From: Hermatobates lingyangjiaoensis
Lineage: Eukaryota > Arthropoda > Insecta > Hemiptera > Hermatobatidae
Reading direction: 5' to 3'
NCBI GenBank assembly: GCA_026182355.1
Contig: JAPFBL010000003.1
Span: 2,939,001-3,003,000 of the forward strand
Length of the DNA: 64,000 bases
The notes beneath the pieces are model-generated. The model was not told where the DNA came from. It did no database searches and saw only the letters and a list, made by a program, of their open reading frames with translations. Below are positions 10,085 to 23,900 of the stretch, piece by piece (position 1 is the first letter of the stretch; every line of letters begins with the position of its first letter). A program made the translations under genes and the position numbers.

Positions 10085-12667
10085 CACCCCAGACCCTCGC
10101 ACAATCTACCACTAAACTAAGTCAAACAACTCTATGACTGCATTTCAAAACTTTTATCATTTCTAAACTTGAATTAGAATCTCTCTTTGCAATTATACCA
10201 AAAACCATGTATTTATGTCTCCAGTATTAGAGTTACTAGAAACAGGGAATAGAATACTACTCGTGAATTTATGAACCTTCGTACTGACTTTATGTTTTGC
10301 TATTTCTTTGTTAAGCTATTGATAAACTAAAATCTTTCTTTTTAACTTCCCAATAACGAAACCACCAAGTTGCAACCATAACCCCTTACATCACAGAGTC
10401 ATTTCTTATAACCTCAGCTCTAATTACTTCAAAATATTTGTATGCACTACTCTGTGTTTACTTAGCCGGTGTTATTTTAAGTTTAATTAAAAAATAAAAA
10501 GAAATAAGTGAATAGTCAATCATAAGAAATAAGTGAAGAATAATCATATTTACTTAAATTTGACCAACCTAAAATCAAATTTAGTTACTCAAGAAAAATC
10601 TTCACATCATTGCATTCTTTGTTGAAATAAGACATTTTTAAATATACAATTTCTGAATGCTCAAATAATTGAACAAAATATAATAGAAACCCTCCTCATT
10701 TTGAATTGAGTATTTGAGTTGACTACATACGAGTAAATAAATAAAAATAAAACCAGCGTTATAAAATGAATATCGAGTTAATTCATAAAAATCAGTTTAT
10801 AAAATTACCTTGTGTTGTAAACTCGACTTGCCGAGTACCTCGTCCATTGAAGATGAGTTAGTGAGCCTCGTCCTCGGCTTGAGTTAGGCGAGGCTGAGGT
10901 CACCGGAAGCCACTCAGCATACAAACATAAGACTGCTTCAAATATTGCATACTAACCGCTCTCAACTCTTGGTCACAAAATTAATAGTTTTGCAAATAGA
11001 CTATATAAATTGCTGTAATTTTATTGACCTGTTGAATCCAGTGTTTGATCATGTCTCATTATTTTTTTTTTATAATTTATGTTTAAAAGCAATTTTCATT
11101 TTTCTAAAAGATTCTGTAATACTTTTTTACAGAACATGTGTTTACATGTAATTTTATAAACATATATACCGTGTAAAAAGAGATTTAGGTGCCCTTCACT
11201 ACTTCTAAACAGAAAGCATCATGTTGTAAATTAAGTTTTATAGGGTAAGTATTGTATATAGCTCACTTTTTAAACATACCTGTACATACTATTGTTCTTA
11301 AATAGGAAAAGTTTTCTGATTCAGTCAAAGGAAAAAATTAAATCGGCCTAAATTGTTAAGATTCAATAAAAACTGAAGGATCTTCAGCTAAACTAATTTC
11401 TCATACATAAATAAAAAAAAACTCTTTGAAACAAAAAATGAAGTTTTAATAGTGAGAAATATAAAAGCTTGTAAAAAAGGAAATGCATGTTTATCATTAG
11501 TATTTATTAATTATTAAAAAAAAAACATGAAATTCTCAAATATAGTTGTAACTCTGTCTCCCCAATGGAAAATTCAAGGGGCCAAATTCTAGTTAATTTT
11601 AATAATGATATGGCCCAATCCAAGATTTAACGCTTCCACCATTTTTTTCTTTCAAATCGAACTATTGAAACTATAATAACATTTTTTTCAAATAAAAAAA
11701 ATATATGTGTACTACTTGGTGATGTGCAGTTTAGGTCACTGGTCGGGCAATCTACCTGTGAAACTTCATTTATGTGGAGCTATCGACTCCATCACATTGT
11801 CATATGCTCAATTGGTAGGTCATATTTATTAAAAATAAAGAAATAATTCAAACTTTTAAACGATTTTTTAAATATGGTATATATATTATTTTATGTCAAT
11901 TGAATTCTATTTATCTTTTTCTTTTTATGTTAGTTTTTTCTTTTCTCTAATCGTTAATGGGAAAAAATATATAGTACTGATATAATGCTATGTTTCTTGG
12001 GCACTTGAATATTTTTTCACTTATTTTTCATGTATCGTAACCTATTGTTAATGTTATTTCTGAATACTGTCCGTAGTGTTGCTGATTTCAAGTTCAGAAA
12101 GCTTGTTCATGGACATTCATGTTTTCTAAACAACAATACGTTTTGAAGTGAAGATGTAAGATTATTGAGTGGGAAGGCTGATTGTATGACGTCACTTGTG
12201 TTGTTGAGTAATCAGATTGACTCGTAGGTCGTCGTTTATGTTTCCATTTCAATAGTGCCTGAACTACAAAAACAACAGTCTGTTTGACTGAATGAAGTTC
12301 CAAACTTGCTGTAGTGTTGTGTATGTTTAAGACATCCTTTAAATTTACTCGCTTAGAAGTAAAACCACTTATAATAGGGAAACATATTAGGCTGTTTGAT
12401 ATGACGAAGTGTTTAGACTGAGTGAAGTTCCATGGGCTGGGTACATTTTGAAAGTTGAAAGAACATTTTGTTTCTGCAGTTCATACAAACTATTATTAAG
12501 CTCTGTGAATCAGATATGTTCGTGTCGCGACATCCCTCAATATTTATTTGTTCAGCATTTGTTATATTTAGCGCTATACTTTTTGAAGTTCATTAGACTT
12601 TAATTATTAAAAAAATGGTTCTTGGCGTTTACATTACAGCCGTTAATGTAAGGCATATGAATCATAA
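10085..12667. other. Intergenic, no gene seen
   Basis: AT-rich sequence downstream of the left-end gene, presumably including its 3' UTR. A GC-richer patch at 10810-10920 (GAGTACCTCGTCCATTGAAG) has no coding frame I can support. No other structure noted. Confidence 0.5.
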
Positions 12668-13056
12668 TTTAGTATTATTATTTGAGGGTGACTTTAGCAC
12701 TGCGTTTTAAAAACTATTGTACTTCCTCCCTTCTGTACTAAAGTACCCCAGCAGTTAGCTTCAACGCCTCCAAGGAGCTCAGCACTTTTGCTGGGTCTAG
12801 CGGCAAATGTTTTTCTATGGTTTTGTTCAGTGTCTTACTCTGAAGTAACTTACTTGACACTGTAACTTACTTAGAGTGTCTTACTTGAAGCACTTACCTC
12901 TGTGCAGTAAAGTTGTCTGACAGCCAGCAGGTGCAACGATGTTTCTTCCTCTTTACAAAATCTGCACAAACCATCATAATAATGCCCATTCAGGCACCCT
13001 ACATTTCGGGAAAATGTGACTTTCTTTCTCCTTCTTCGGGACCTTAGGTGCACTTG
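12668..13056 (-). pseudogene. 5'-truncated LINE 3' end (RNase H-type C-terminus)
   Basis: The minus strand reads VHLRSRRRRKKVTFSRNVG, then LCRFCKEEETSLHLLA. The Cys-x2-Cys ... His knuckle followed by a Leu-rich tail is what ends the ORF of many arthropod non-LTR retrotransposons after RNase H. A sister copy on the plus strand at 28322-28677 is closely similar. Both end in an (AAT)n-like tail (here TATTATTATT at 12670-12680). Frame breaks show it is dead. Clade (Jockey- or I-like) is inferred only from the tail. Confidence 0.6.
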
Positions 13057-13678
13057 TGGAATGTTATATGAATCATAATGCAAACTAATGTGATTGATTA
13101 GAGGCGACTATCCCTATAATTAAGATTTACTCTTCATTACCTCTGTTCCTAAGATGAATCGATTAATTTATCCCAGCTTGTTTATAATATTTCCTTATTT
13201 CTTTTCTTGTTTTTTTTTAAAATGTTTCTGGCAACTCAAATTTTGCTGTTTTGTACTGCATTTTTAAAACAAAGAAAATTCGAATTCTGCAATATAAAAG
13301 AGGCTATTTTCATTGATATTTAAATAATCATTAAATAAAAATGATCCTAATATATTTATGGGTGTAGAAGCTCATATATTTAAAAGAAAAAAAATTGAAA
13401 TGTACTATTCCTAGTAAGTTATTTTTCAGCGTAAATTAAATAAATGCCAAGGGACTCACAATACCATGGTAGATGGAAAATGAGAAAAAATAGAAGGAAT
13501 TAAAAGGGTGTAACATATCATACAATTGAAGAATATAAAAAAAGAAAGTAAAAAACAAAGCAAAAGGGTAAAGGAAATTGGAAAGAAATTGCTATATTAG
13601 AATAAAGTGACTTGTTTACACTATTTAAAGAGGTAGTGGATTTTTATCTCCATGCTATTAATATGATAAAGTACATAG

Positions 13679-13990
13679 GGCCACGTTAGCTGAGTGGTTA
13701 GTGTACTCGCCTCTGGGCTTGTAGTCTGGAGTTCGATCCACACCTGGCGGCACTTTTCCCACTTATTCACTCGGGAGGTGAATAAATATGAGTACGTTGT
13801 CCCTCGGAGAGGACGTTAAGCCTGTTTTGATCTTCATGTTCCTCGGCATTTTTGTAGAGGACGTTAAGCTATCGGTCCCGAGCCTCTACGGTGTCAGGTA
13901 CTCGTTAATGATCCCTACTCGAAACGCACTTGAGTTAGACAAAAACTTAGGACTCCCAATGTAGAATCTGTAGAATCACCGATCAAAACA
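13679..13990 (+). mobile_element. tRNA-derived SINE
   Basis: The tRNA-like head has an A box TTAGCTGAGTGG (13686-13697) and a B box GAGTTCGATCC (13729-13739), as for internal RNA polymerase III promoters. It is followed by a body (GGGAGGTGAATAA, GAGAGGACGTTAAGCC, ACGGTGTCAGG) that recurs without the head at 57229-57420. The head does not fold as a clean tRNA acceptor stem, so this is a SINE and not a tRNA gene. The 3' boundary is approximate. Confidence 0.7.
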
Positions 13991-16900
13991 AAAAGCTGAT
14001 TAACGGCTGACGATATCACCCACTAGGGGATTGGTTTAAACAATAAAATACATCCAACGTCTCTTGCATTATCAGATACCACAACTGCTATTACCACAAG
14101 GAAGTTACTGAATAAGCTAACTATAGACTAATACTCTACGGTTTAGCAATATCGACGCAGTTAATAGATTCTGGATTTCTTAGGACTTTGTTTTGTTGCA
14201 ATCTATATTAATTAAGCCCCCCCCCCCGCATACACAAACTCTGTTTGCTACCTCGCACTTTATTTTTATTTTCGTATTCTGATTCAAATGAGTGCTGATA
14301 CCTGGCAGGTTTGACTAATCAAATTGATTAAGTCAACTTTGAAACTGCTGATGTAGAATCCTCCTGCTAGTGTGGCTAGCTTTATTACTGAAATAAATGC
14401 CACCAATTTACAATTGAGCCTCAGTTCGGCAACTAGAAAAAGACCCGCTGGGGGGACTAAGAGTGGATCCTATTTAACTGCATTGAAAGTGGCAATGCAG
14501 ACACTTGTTAACGAGTAAATTGGTATCATGACCGACCGTTCACTAAGTTCCCAACTAACACTTTCTCTACCTATATATTTTTTTCCCATTGTTAGTAGTT
14601 AGAGATCTTTTTTTTTAATTACTGAAGTCAATGTTTTCGTTAGTTTTACTGTAATATTTTAACAGTTACGGGAATGTTATTAACACAATAGTTAGAGATA
14701 TGTTAGTTTTCGTATGTTCTTTCTTTTTTTTTCTTTTGTTGGTATTCTCAAGTAGAGAATATTTTTCCACTATTTATTTTATCGTTGTTAAAGAAAAGGA
14801 GAAAAGGTTTTCGTCGTTTAACAGCCATTCACAATAGCACTCAATTTTTCTTCGCAATGAGCATTACATCAATTACTGTGAGTTTTTGGATATTACAAGT
14901 GGGAATCGATAGCAATGAGAAGACCGGGCCCTAACTTCAGATTTCTGCTTTCTTGGTGTTCTGTACTACTTTGTCTCAATCACCTCATCTGCTTATCCTT
15001 TCGAATGACTGGCTGGTTGAATATGTTTTTAATATAAACTATTGGTTCTAACTTAGTAAATGGTATAGAGAATGTTTAATAACATTTAATCGGCATAATA
15101 CAGTGGTTTTTAATGAAAAGTAAAGTTCATAAGAATTAAAACTATGTAGTGCAGTCTATGTTTTACTGGTTTTTTTTTTAATATTTTTCAATATTGATAA
15201 AAAACTTGCAAGATTTCATTGTATTTGGTGTATATTTCTCTTCCTTGTATATATATTTCTATTTTTATAAAATATATTTTACTATATCTCTGAAGGCTCC
15301 GACTGCTTGTGAACAATCAAAACACATCTTTTGTGTGATGCTTACATTGAGCAATACCTTGCAATATAAATGTTGACGCACTTTTCCCATCAATTTCACT
15401 CTAGTAAAGTTTTAAGATATATTGCTGTTTTCAAGTTAGAAATACAATGGAACTAAATTAAGTAGGAGATTTGTTGAGAGATATATTTACAGAGTAGAAG
15501 TTTGTTCAGATGTGTAGTGGTTTAGAAATGTCTGTAAACAGTAGCGTTTGAACACTACCCTCAAGCAATACCCACAGCGTAGATGAGTAGCAGGCTCTCT
15601 TCTAGAATCAGCAATAAAAACTATCAACTATATTCAAATTTTATGTGGAAAAGTTTATTTTTGTAAACATGTAATAAAATGTGTAATAGATTTTAAAGTT
15701 GCATTTTATAATTTTTGTACAAGTGTTTTATGTTTAACATATGAGTTCAAAAAAAATGTACAAAATTCAAATATGTAATATTAAAATAACCCTAATATTT
15801 AAAGTTTGAATTATTATTATTTTAACATAATTTTTCATATCAGTTGATAATTGTCACTGTGTACAATAAAGCTTTGTTTAAGAGTTTTATTTTGTTGGTA
15901 GCTAGTCTTTGAGCTAATGACGCTTTCAAATGACTCATACATATTCATTTACTAAGAAGATACATATCCAAACGAAATACTACTTTGCTTTCCAACTGAT
16001 TTCAACGTGGATTCACCCAGTCTTTATGATGCTTTGTGGGAATTCTAGAGCTTTGTTACTATGGGCATTCTAACGTCATCTATGGTTAATACTTGCTTGT
16101 CAACTGTGAATTAATTAAAACAAAAGGGGATTCCTGCAGCTACCAAAACTATCTGCTCCGAAAACATTTTTACAATAATTGTACCATTCAATAAATGAGC
16201 GCAATTTCTTTATACAAAATACTGAATTCATTAATGTCTGCGTAATGGTAATTCAATATTCCATAATTAGAAATGCAACTGAGGTGAGACCACACTCAAA
16301 GAGGGATTCTAGCATACTTCACGTACTAGTATCTAGTAAAAAGATGTATATGTCAAATATTGACTTCATTTAATAAAAATATATGACAATAACTGAATGT
16401 ATAAATTAAAAGATTGAAAAATATATTTTGTATTGTTTATATATATACTTTATGAAATGTATACATTATGTATTGATTTGTAAAGTTAGCGATTTCAGTT
16501 TTCTCTTTTCGTGTCAATTTAACGGCATTGAGCCGACTGATCAAAACTTGTCATCCTCATATTATTTCCGATTTTGATAAAAATTAATATTTTGAACCAC
16601 AGTTAATATTTTTCTCACAACGAGATTCCCAAATCAACTTTTCAAACATTTTAAAATCCTTCTATTACAAAAATAAGGAAAATTATTCAATAAATTCCAT
16701 GTAAATCATTCAAGCCACATAACACTAATGAATTTATTATTTATTTATTTATTAGCATGAAGTTTATATATTACAATACTGTTTTTATCCTCGGAATACT
16801 CATTTTAAAGAATTCATTGTTTCGTATAACAGCTTTTGAACATTTAACAACCAGAATGATTTTTTTTAAGGCTATTATTTTTGATGCCAGGAAAAAATCT

Positions 16901-17690
16901 TCTTTATTTATTATGTTGAATAGCCATGAGTTTGATAATACAATAATTTAGAATAAAGCAGAGTTTATGCTTCTCCAGATTTTCATGAAGGAAAGACCTG
17001 AGAAGCAAACACAGGTTGTGTGTCAAGCTAATTCTGTAAAAGAGTTAGTTTAATTGGTAAAGTTTTTAATAAAGTACTTTTAAATTTAATAAAGTAAAAG
17101 AGTTTATTAATTGGTTCACAGTGGTACAAAAATAATGTCAACCCTAAAGGATAAATTAGAGAGACAGTATGAAATATAAAAAAAAAGTAAACAAAAAACA
17201 ATGAAGAGACTTGAAAATTAACTCATTCAAGACAGTCATTAAAAGTGGAGGTGAAGTTAGTCGTCTACCGTTGGTAACCTGAACGCTTAACATCTACCTA
17301 CACATTGCTCACAATTTGAAGCATCTAAATGGCAACACCAACAGGACTTACTTAAGAGTCCACCAACAGCTTCTAGGCTAAGCGGTGCCGAGTGCATCGG
17401 AGGCACCTCGAGTAGGTGTACGTAAAGAATAACTAAAACAGCCACCCAAGTAATAGTTACCGTATTCTTTCATTCTCACAGTTTCACTACTCAGTTAGGC
17501 AATAAAATTACTTTCTTGTAACTCTGCCAAAAAATTATACTTGTGACAGAAACTCATATTATTATTTGAGAACAAGGAATATAAATAAGTGCATTCCTTA
17601 GGACCAGATTTAAATACTATTTACAGTGTACAAATATTTTTAAATAAAAAAGTCCTGGTTGTGGTAATGGTTAGCAAAGCAGATGAAATA
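13991..17690. other. Intergenic region between SINE and the Mpv17-like gene
   Basis: AT-rich, with a C-homopolymer at about 14218-14227 and no supported gene. A moderately GC-rich stretch at 17225-17450 (GCGGTGCCGAGTGCATCGGA) may be an old repeat but has no match elsewhere in the window that I could find. The right end should hold the 3' UTR of the Mpv17-like gene. Confidence 0.45.
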
Positions 17691-17932
17691 TCACTTTGGG
17701 TAAGTGTTGTCGACTTGAATGAGGCCAATGTCGTTTCTCTTGAGCCAGCATAGAATATTCACCCATATGAAAGAACACGAACCAACGTAGACAACCCTTG
17801 CCATTGGGGGTATGACGAGGAAATTGATTGCCTGTGCAGGCAGCCAGAAACAACAAGAAGTCTTAAATGTTGGCAGGATCTTCTGTCGCATTTCTGCAAA
17901 TATGTCATCTTTTCTTTCCATTATACTCATAC
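17691..17932 (-). CDS. Mpv17-like gene, last exon
   Basis: Acceptor ATTTTCAG is followed by GT, completing a Ser codon, then 79 residues beginning MSIMERKDDIFAEMRQK and ending in DNTYPK. It carries the most conserved part of the family, WLPAQAINFLVIPP and FIWVNILCW, covering the last two membrane helices. The stop is at 17693-17691. Confidence 0.88.
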
Positions 17933-20900
17933 CTGAAAATAAACTAGTTATTCAATAAAATAGTCAAATTAAGTAAAGAGAAAGCATTGAGAAAAGCCTC
18001 CACATAAGAAGAATTCATGAAAGCAAAGTGTTTTCAAAATTTTGATCTGACAGTGAGTAAGAGATAGTCCTCTACTCCACCTTTGATGTAGTAGTTTTAT
18101 GATTTTATATACTCGTGGTTATATCTGCTTATTTAGAAATAGTGGAGAGACTCTGTCTCTTCTTTTGTGGAAGCACATTTAACCTCAAAAGAACACTGCC
18201 AGTTTGAATAGCCGAGTTCGGGATATTTAAGGCAAATATTGTGTTTAATAGAGACTTTTCTAATATACATATATAATATAGTGAATGAAATGCAATTGCA
18301 CAACATAGAGTTTAGAAGGAAAAAAATATTATGCATTGTATTAAGCAACAGGCATATTTAGTAAATATGGATATGCTATGACTATACAAGCATAGAACTA
18401 GCAAAATATTCTTATTACTAACTTTTGGAAGGAATATTTTTAGCACTGATATCATAATAAAGAATTAAAAACACATTTATAACATATCTACTACCCAGCT
18501 ACAAATGAACCAAAAAAAATCTGAGTGACCTATACTCAACATTACTATCAGTAAACGTAATATCAAATAAGTTGGTATCATTTGATTTTTAGTTAAATAT
18601 CTTCAACTTTCTTTTATTAGACCTGTAAGTAACGATTAATTTTGACTAGATTCAAACAAATTTCTTAACGAGAATAACTTAATCTGTCATTTTAAAGAGA
18701 AATATGATAGGTAAAACCCTTGAATCTATGAAAGCAAACGCTAACTTCCTTTTGTTTTATTTTGTTCCCAAAAAAAAAACAATATATTTTCTAGAGTGAT
18801 GGATGGTTGTTTATCGAAATTGTTGTAATTAATCTACATGTCGCACACTTTAACAAATCTCAAGAGTGAGGCTTATAGTTCTTGGTGTGTTTAAGGACCT
18901 ACTGTTACTTAGGTAATAATGAAGCATGGAAAAGTAGTTTCTCGATCTTTATACCAAATAGCTACTAATTTAAAGCCACTCTCCGATGAATCAATAAACT
19001 CAACATTTCAATAGGTACTGTATAAATACGAATGTTTCAAAGGTGTAATATTCGAGAGGCATTATTATGGCATCGTAAAAATGATGAGTACTAAGATATA
19101 TCTGTAGAAACAACACAAATATTTGGCAAATAAGCATCTTCGTAAGGTGCACAACAACATACCTATCAATAGGGCAAATTAACAGAATCTGTTTCAAGAA
19201 CAAATAAATATTATCTTTATTTACAAATTAAGGCTTAAAGAATCACTCTGGGCTGCTTCATGGACATAGAAGGTGCTTTTATCACACCAATTAAAAAATC
19301 CACTAAACCAGCATTATTATGTTAAGAAACATAAAATAGTTTAGCATTATTTCTTATAAACGTAATAAGACAAATATAGCTATAGGGTGATGGGACTGGG
19401 GTCCTCAACTTAATAATAATTAAAATTTTATATTTGTTTTTACTGATAAGATGATACTGCCACATTAAAACGAATAACATTATTAAACTTATTATTTTTG
19501 ATTTTGATAATACTTTACTATAGAGTCTGATATTACGTCTACATCAGGAGTCGGCAACCTTTTGCTGTGTGCCGACTTAGGATTTCAAATTATTGAGTGT
19601 GCCAACATTCATATTTTATAGCAATCAAGGTCAATATACGTGTGAATTTTATTTTATAAAGTATACAATAATACCAAAGTTTATAAATAATGTGAAAAAA
19701 ACTGTTTCTTAAAAGTTTTTATTATTAATGGGACCCTTGTCCTTGCATGGTCTTTGCCAATTCCTTAATGTCGGCAACATACTTTGTAACTTTGACCTTT
19801 ACACAATTTTCTGAATGTTCAGGTGTTACACGACTTCGATGTAAAGACTACACTGCTCTCATGTGAGAGAAAATTTGCTCACAAGAATAAGTTGAACCAA
19901 AAGCTGAGAGAAGAGCAAAAGCAATTTTCTTCAAACAGATGAATGAGCTTGGGAGTGAAGTCCAACAGTTCAGAACAGCACGAGACTTTTCTAAATGTTC
20001 ATCTTCCAGAGACTTTCTTAGTTCAGCAAATTTTGATGTCCATATTTCTGAAGACCTAAATTCAACCCGTTGCATCTCAAAATCATCAAGGTCCATCCAG
20101 CTAAAAGGATGGGCCATTTGTCAAATCAAGAATGTCAGGCTTAATGAGATATGAAAATAAGGATCCATGAAAGTAGAAGTCCTGGCCTCGTTTATCAAAT
20201 TCTGCTTTGAGTGCTTCAATGTACTCCTGAAGTTCATCTATGTTCACTTCAAATTGATTTGCATGATTTTTTACATTTGGAAAGTACTTAAATGCTTTGA
20301 TGTTGATGTCACGGGTAAAAATGTCAAGTTTCCTTGTAAATGATTTCCAATGGCTGAAAATATCAAGTACTGTTTCACCCTGTCCTTGTAATTTCAAATT
20401 AAGCTAATTTAAATGTGTGTTTAAGTCGGCTACAAACATCAACTTTAACAACCACCTTCCATTCAGTTGAGGAATTCATTGAGTCATTCAGTTGAGGAAA
20501 TGGTTTCTGTTTTTCATCAAGAAACACCCTAATAGCCTCAAGACAACAAACAAATCTAGCTAAAACTTGGCCTCGACTAAGCCAGCAAACATTACTGTAT
20601 AACAGAAGATCTCCATATTCACACTCAATTTCTTGTAGAAACAAGATTTTTTGAAGAAGCAAGCAGCTTCTTCACCACCGTCTTGCCTGCAGTGCCGGAG
20701 AAGTTGGCGTCCAGCCACTTGTACCTGGACAACAGTCTCTATAATGTTTAGATATAGTTGAGAAACAAGAAAGTTGATTATCTCAACAACAGTTTTCATC
20801 ACAGAGACTAAAGTGAAACAATTTGAAAGGCAATTATACCCAATCTTGTATTTATATTCTGACAACTGAACAATTACGTGACTCTAATAATTAACACGGA

Positions 20901-23900
20901 GTAAAAAACGTGACTTTATGTATTATCACCGCTCGTCTCTGATGCACTGTATTTCGCCGCTCAACAATAAATGTGTGTCATTGAAAATTGCTTGGCGAGC
21001 CACATTAAACTCAAACCAAAATTCAGTTCACTGTCAACCAGTGTGATATTATGTTTATTGATAATAATGAGCAGATTTTTTTTATTTTTAAACAGCTAAT
21101 TTATTGAAAAAATGTAGAAACTGAACTATTTTTGTGAAAACAGAACCCTCTGCGAAAGTTGATTACAACATACTGCTAAAAGATTTATGAGTATTGCTTT
21201 TAATATGAATCAAGCCCAATATTTAGTTAGTCAATTTCATGCAAAGTATCAAGCACAATAATTATGATTAATGCGACAAAATTCAAAATATATTCCTTAC
21301 TTCATTGTATGAAAATCAGTCATAGTATACTGAGGCAAATACCAGACAACTACGGATTGCACAACTAATGAGATGGTATTTTATGACCATAAACTACTAT
21401 TACAGGAAAATTTCTTACTGTAAGAAATTATATATTCTTATAGTAAACATAAAGTTAATATAAGAATTAAAATATCGGATGATGATATAATAGCCATTAT
21501 AGTCACCCAATAATCTTTGTATTTAAATTATTGGATGAATTTTAATTTCTCAATTTCTCCAGATCTCAATTCGTAGTGGTACCATAAATTTGGTGAGTTA
21601 ACAATTTTTTTATTCCAATTCTTAATGAATCAAAAATGTTAATGGTTTATAATAAATTTTATATGTAAATAGTAATTTGTTTAGAATAACTTTAATGTTT
21701 TATGACCTTCACTATTGCTAAACGTTTGAAGTGTAGCTATTGCTTATGACCCAATATTTCTTCTGTCGTCCCTCCGACAGGTTGATTCAAGGATATTGTT
21801 TTACAGTTGAAAGCATTTCTTCCATAATTAAAATGATTACTTACCTTCATGCAGACCGGCCTTAGCTTACCCACCCCTACTGCTGTGGGTGTCATGCGAG
21901 GTATACTTACTAATGAAGAAAGCTGCGAGTAATGGGGGTGTAAAGACTAATTGGTGCAGAGCGAGCTTTTTAGCAAGCGCGTAAGACGTGGAGGCAGGAA
22001 TCGTCCTGTCAAGCCATTTGAACCTGGACACAAGAACAAGTGTTAAGAGGCTACTCACTTGTGAAGAAGACAGTGAGGAGGACGGGGGTCAGGAGGAACT
22101 GGTCGAGCAGTAGCTTCTTCACCACCGTCTTGCCTGCAGTGCCGGAGAAGTTGGCGTCCAGCCACTTGTACCTGGACAACAGTCTCTATAACCCACTCAC
22201 TCTCCAGGCCTGCCAGTCAAACTGACACCCTTCCTGAATAACAGATTTGTATTTATCTCAACACAAAGAGGTTGAAATCATAATCTTGGAGCTGGAGTAA
22301 ACATCTAAAGCCTTGGCAGCCAAAATAGTCTATACATTCTGAGCCACAATCGAGAGCTCAAAATATTTGACATAACTCCGAAGCTGTTATAATAATATGT
22401 AAATATAATAAATAAAGATAAGACCTCCAAAGAGGTACGTACATATTAAATCATAAACACGTTGTATTAAAGACTTCGATGCTGAATGGCATGCTCAACA
22501 GCTTTCGAAGCTCATCCATAGCCATGAATTGCTCTTGCACGCCATTCAACTTAACTCGTCTGTAAGAAGTAACATCATTTTACCCTTATAATTAAGATTA
22601 TGTTTATGCTCAATTAAGGAAACAAAGTTTGTCTAGTGGTTAGTATGGTTTTGTACCACCAAAAAAATTAGTTCTTAGATTATATCTCATAATTCAATTT
22701 TTTTTTGTCAAAATTAACAATCTTAGGCCTTAATCATGTATGTACAATGCCACATTTATTGTAGAGTTCTTTTAAACATCTCTATCCTAAATAAACTTCA
22801 GTATTGAGAAATTTATAGCTAGAAATACAGAGTCAAGCCGGCATTCGCTATTTTCAAGGGCAGAAACAAAAGGTATATTTCTAGCTAGCTTATTGTAGTT
22901 TTTAATGAATTCCAAACCCTTTTACCATTAGCAATAAGATTGACAGAAAGTTGGATTGGTAGCTTCAATAAAGTCATTAGGATTGTAAAAAGTTCTTTGA
23001 CAACGTTATCAACTTTCTCGATCATAACGAAAAAAATAGTGATGAGCAAAAAAAAAAGTACTGTTATCAGAATACCCTATAGTTGGTGGTGTATGGTTGA
23101 TTCCAGTCAGGATAAAACGTTTGTTAATAATTTATTAGGGAAAGGTGTGATCAAGAGATTTAGGTTTGAGTTCATTGGCCTGAGACTGCTTTGTTTGTTG
23201 GTATAAGTAATGGACTTAAAAAAATAGGGTTGATAGTCATTGAGAATAGTTGTGATATATTGTTCTAAAGGGTGGGAGGCAAGGAGCTGAAAAGCTCTAT
23301 AAAATGAATGAGGCTTTTGTTCTAGGTCGCCTTTTTGAGATGTAAAACAATACATCCAATGGAGGCATTTCTACAGCATGTGCACATCCTGCGGTGGTCG
23401 TATATGTTTAGCTTCCATTCTTTTTTCGTTTTTATTCTTTTTTTTTTTGTGGTAATTATTTTTTCCAAAGTCGTTAGGCAGTAAGTAATAGATAGAATGT
23501 AAATATTGAAATTCTATTTGGGATATATGTAGGAAGTAGATTGGTTTACTGGCATTCCAAGAATGAATGTAAAGGTTGGGTTTGAGAGATGAAGGAAGAA
23601 CTCTTTCAGAGGGCTTGCAAGTAGTTAGACTCCGGTGGAGGGACATAACGACTATTTTACGCTATCGAAGTTCTCAAGATGGGAAGGTAAGAGCCATGTT
23701 ATAGTATTTGGAAGAAGATTAGAGAAATTTTTTAAAGTTAAAATGTCAGAAAATATTCTGACATTTTATATCATTCATATGATATTAATCATATGCAGTT
23801 GTTTGTTAATGATCATGGGAGTAATAATAATAAAGTAAATAAGTGAAAGTTGAAGAATCGAAAAACCAAAAGTGGTAATACCAAGAAGGAGAAATAACCA

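Noticed and set aside
9868..10112. Two overlapping minus-strand frames rich in Arg, Pro, Thr and Ala
   Set aside because: Antisense of the last exon of the left-end gene (9960-10084).
13679..13752. Possible tRNA gene
   Set aside because: A and B boxes are present but the acceptor and anticodon stems do not pair well, and a shared SINE body follows directly.
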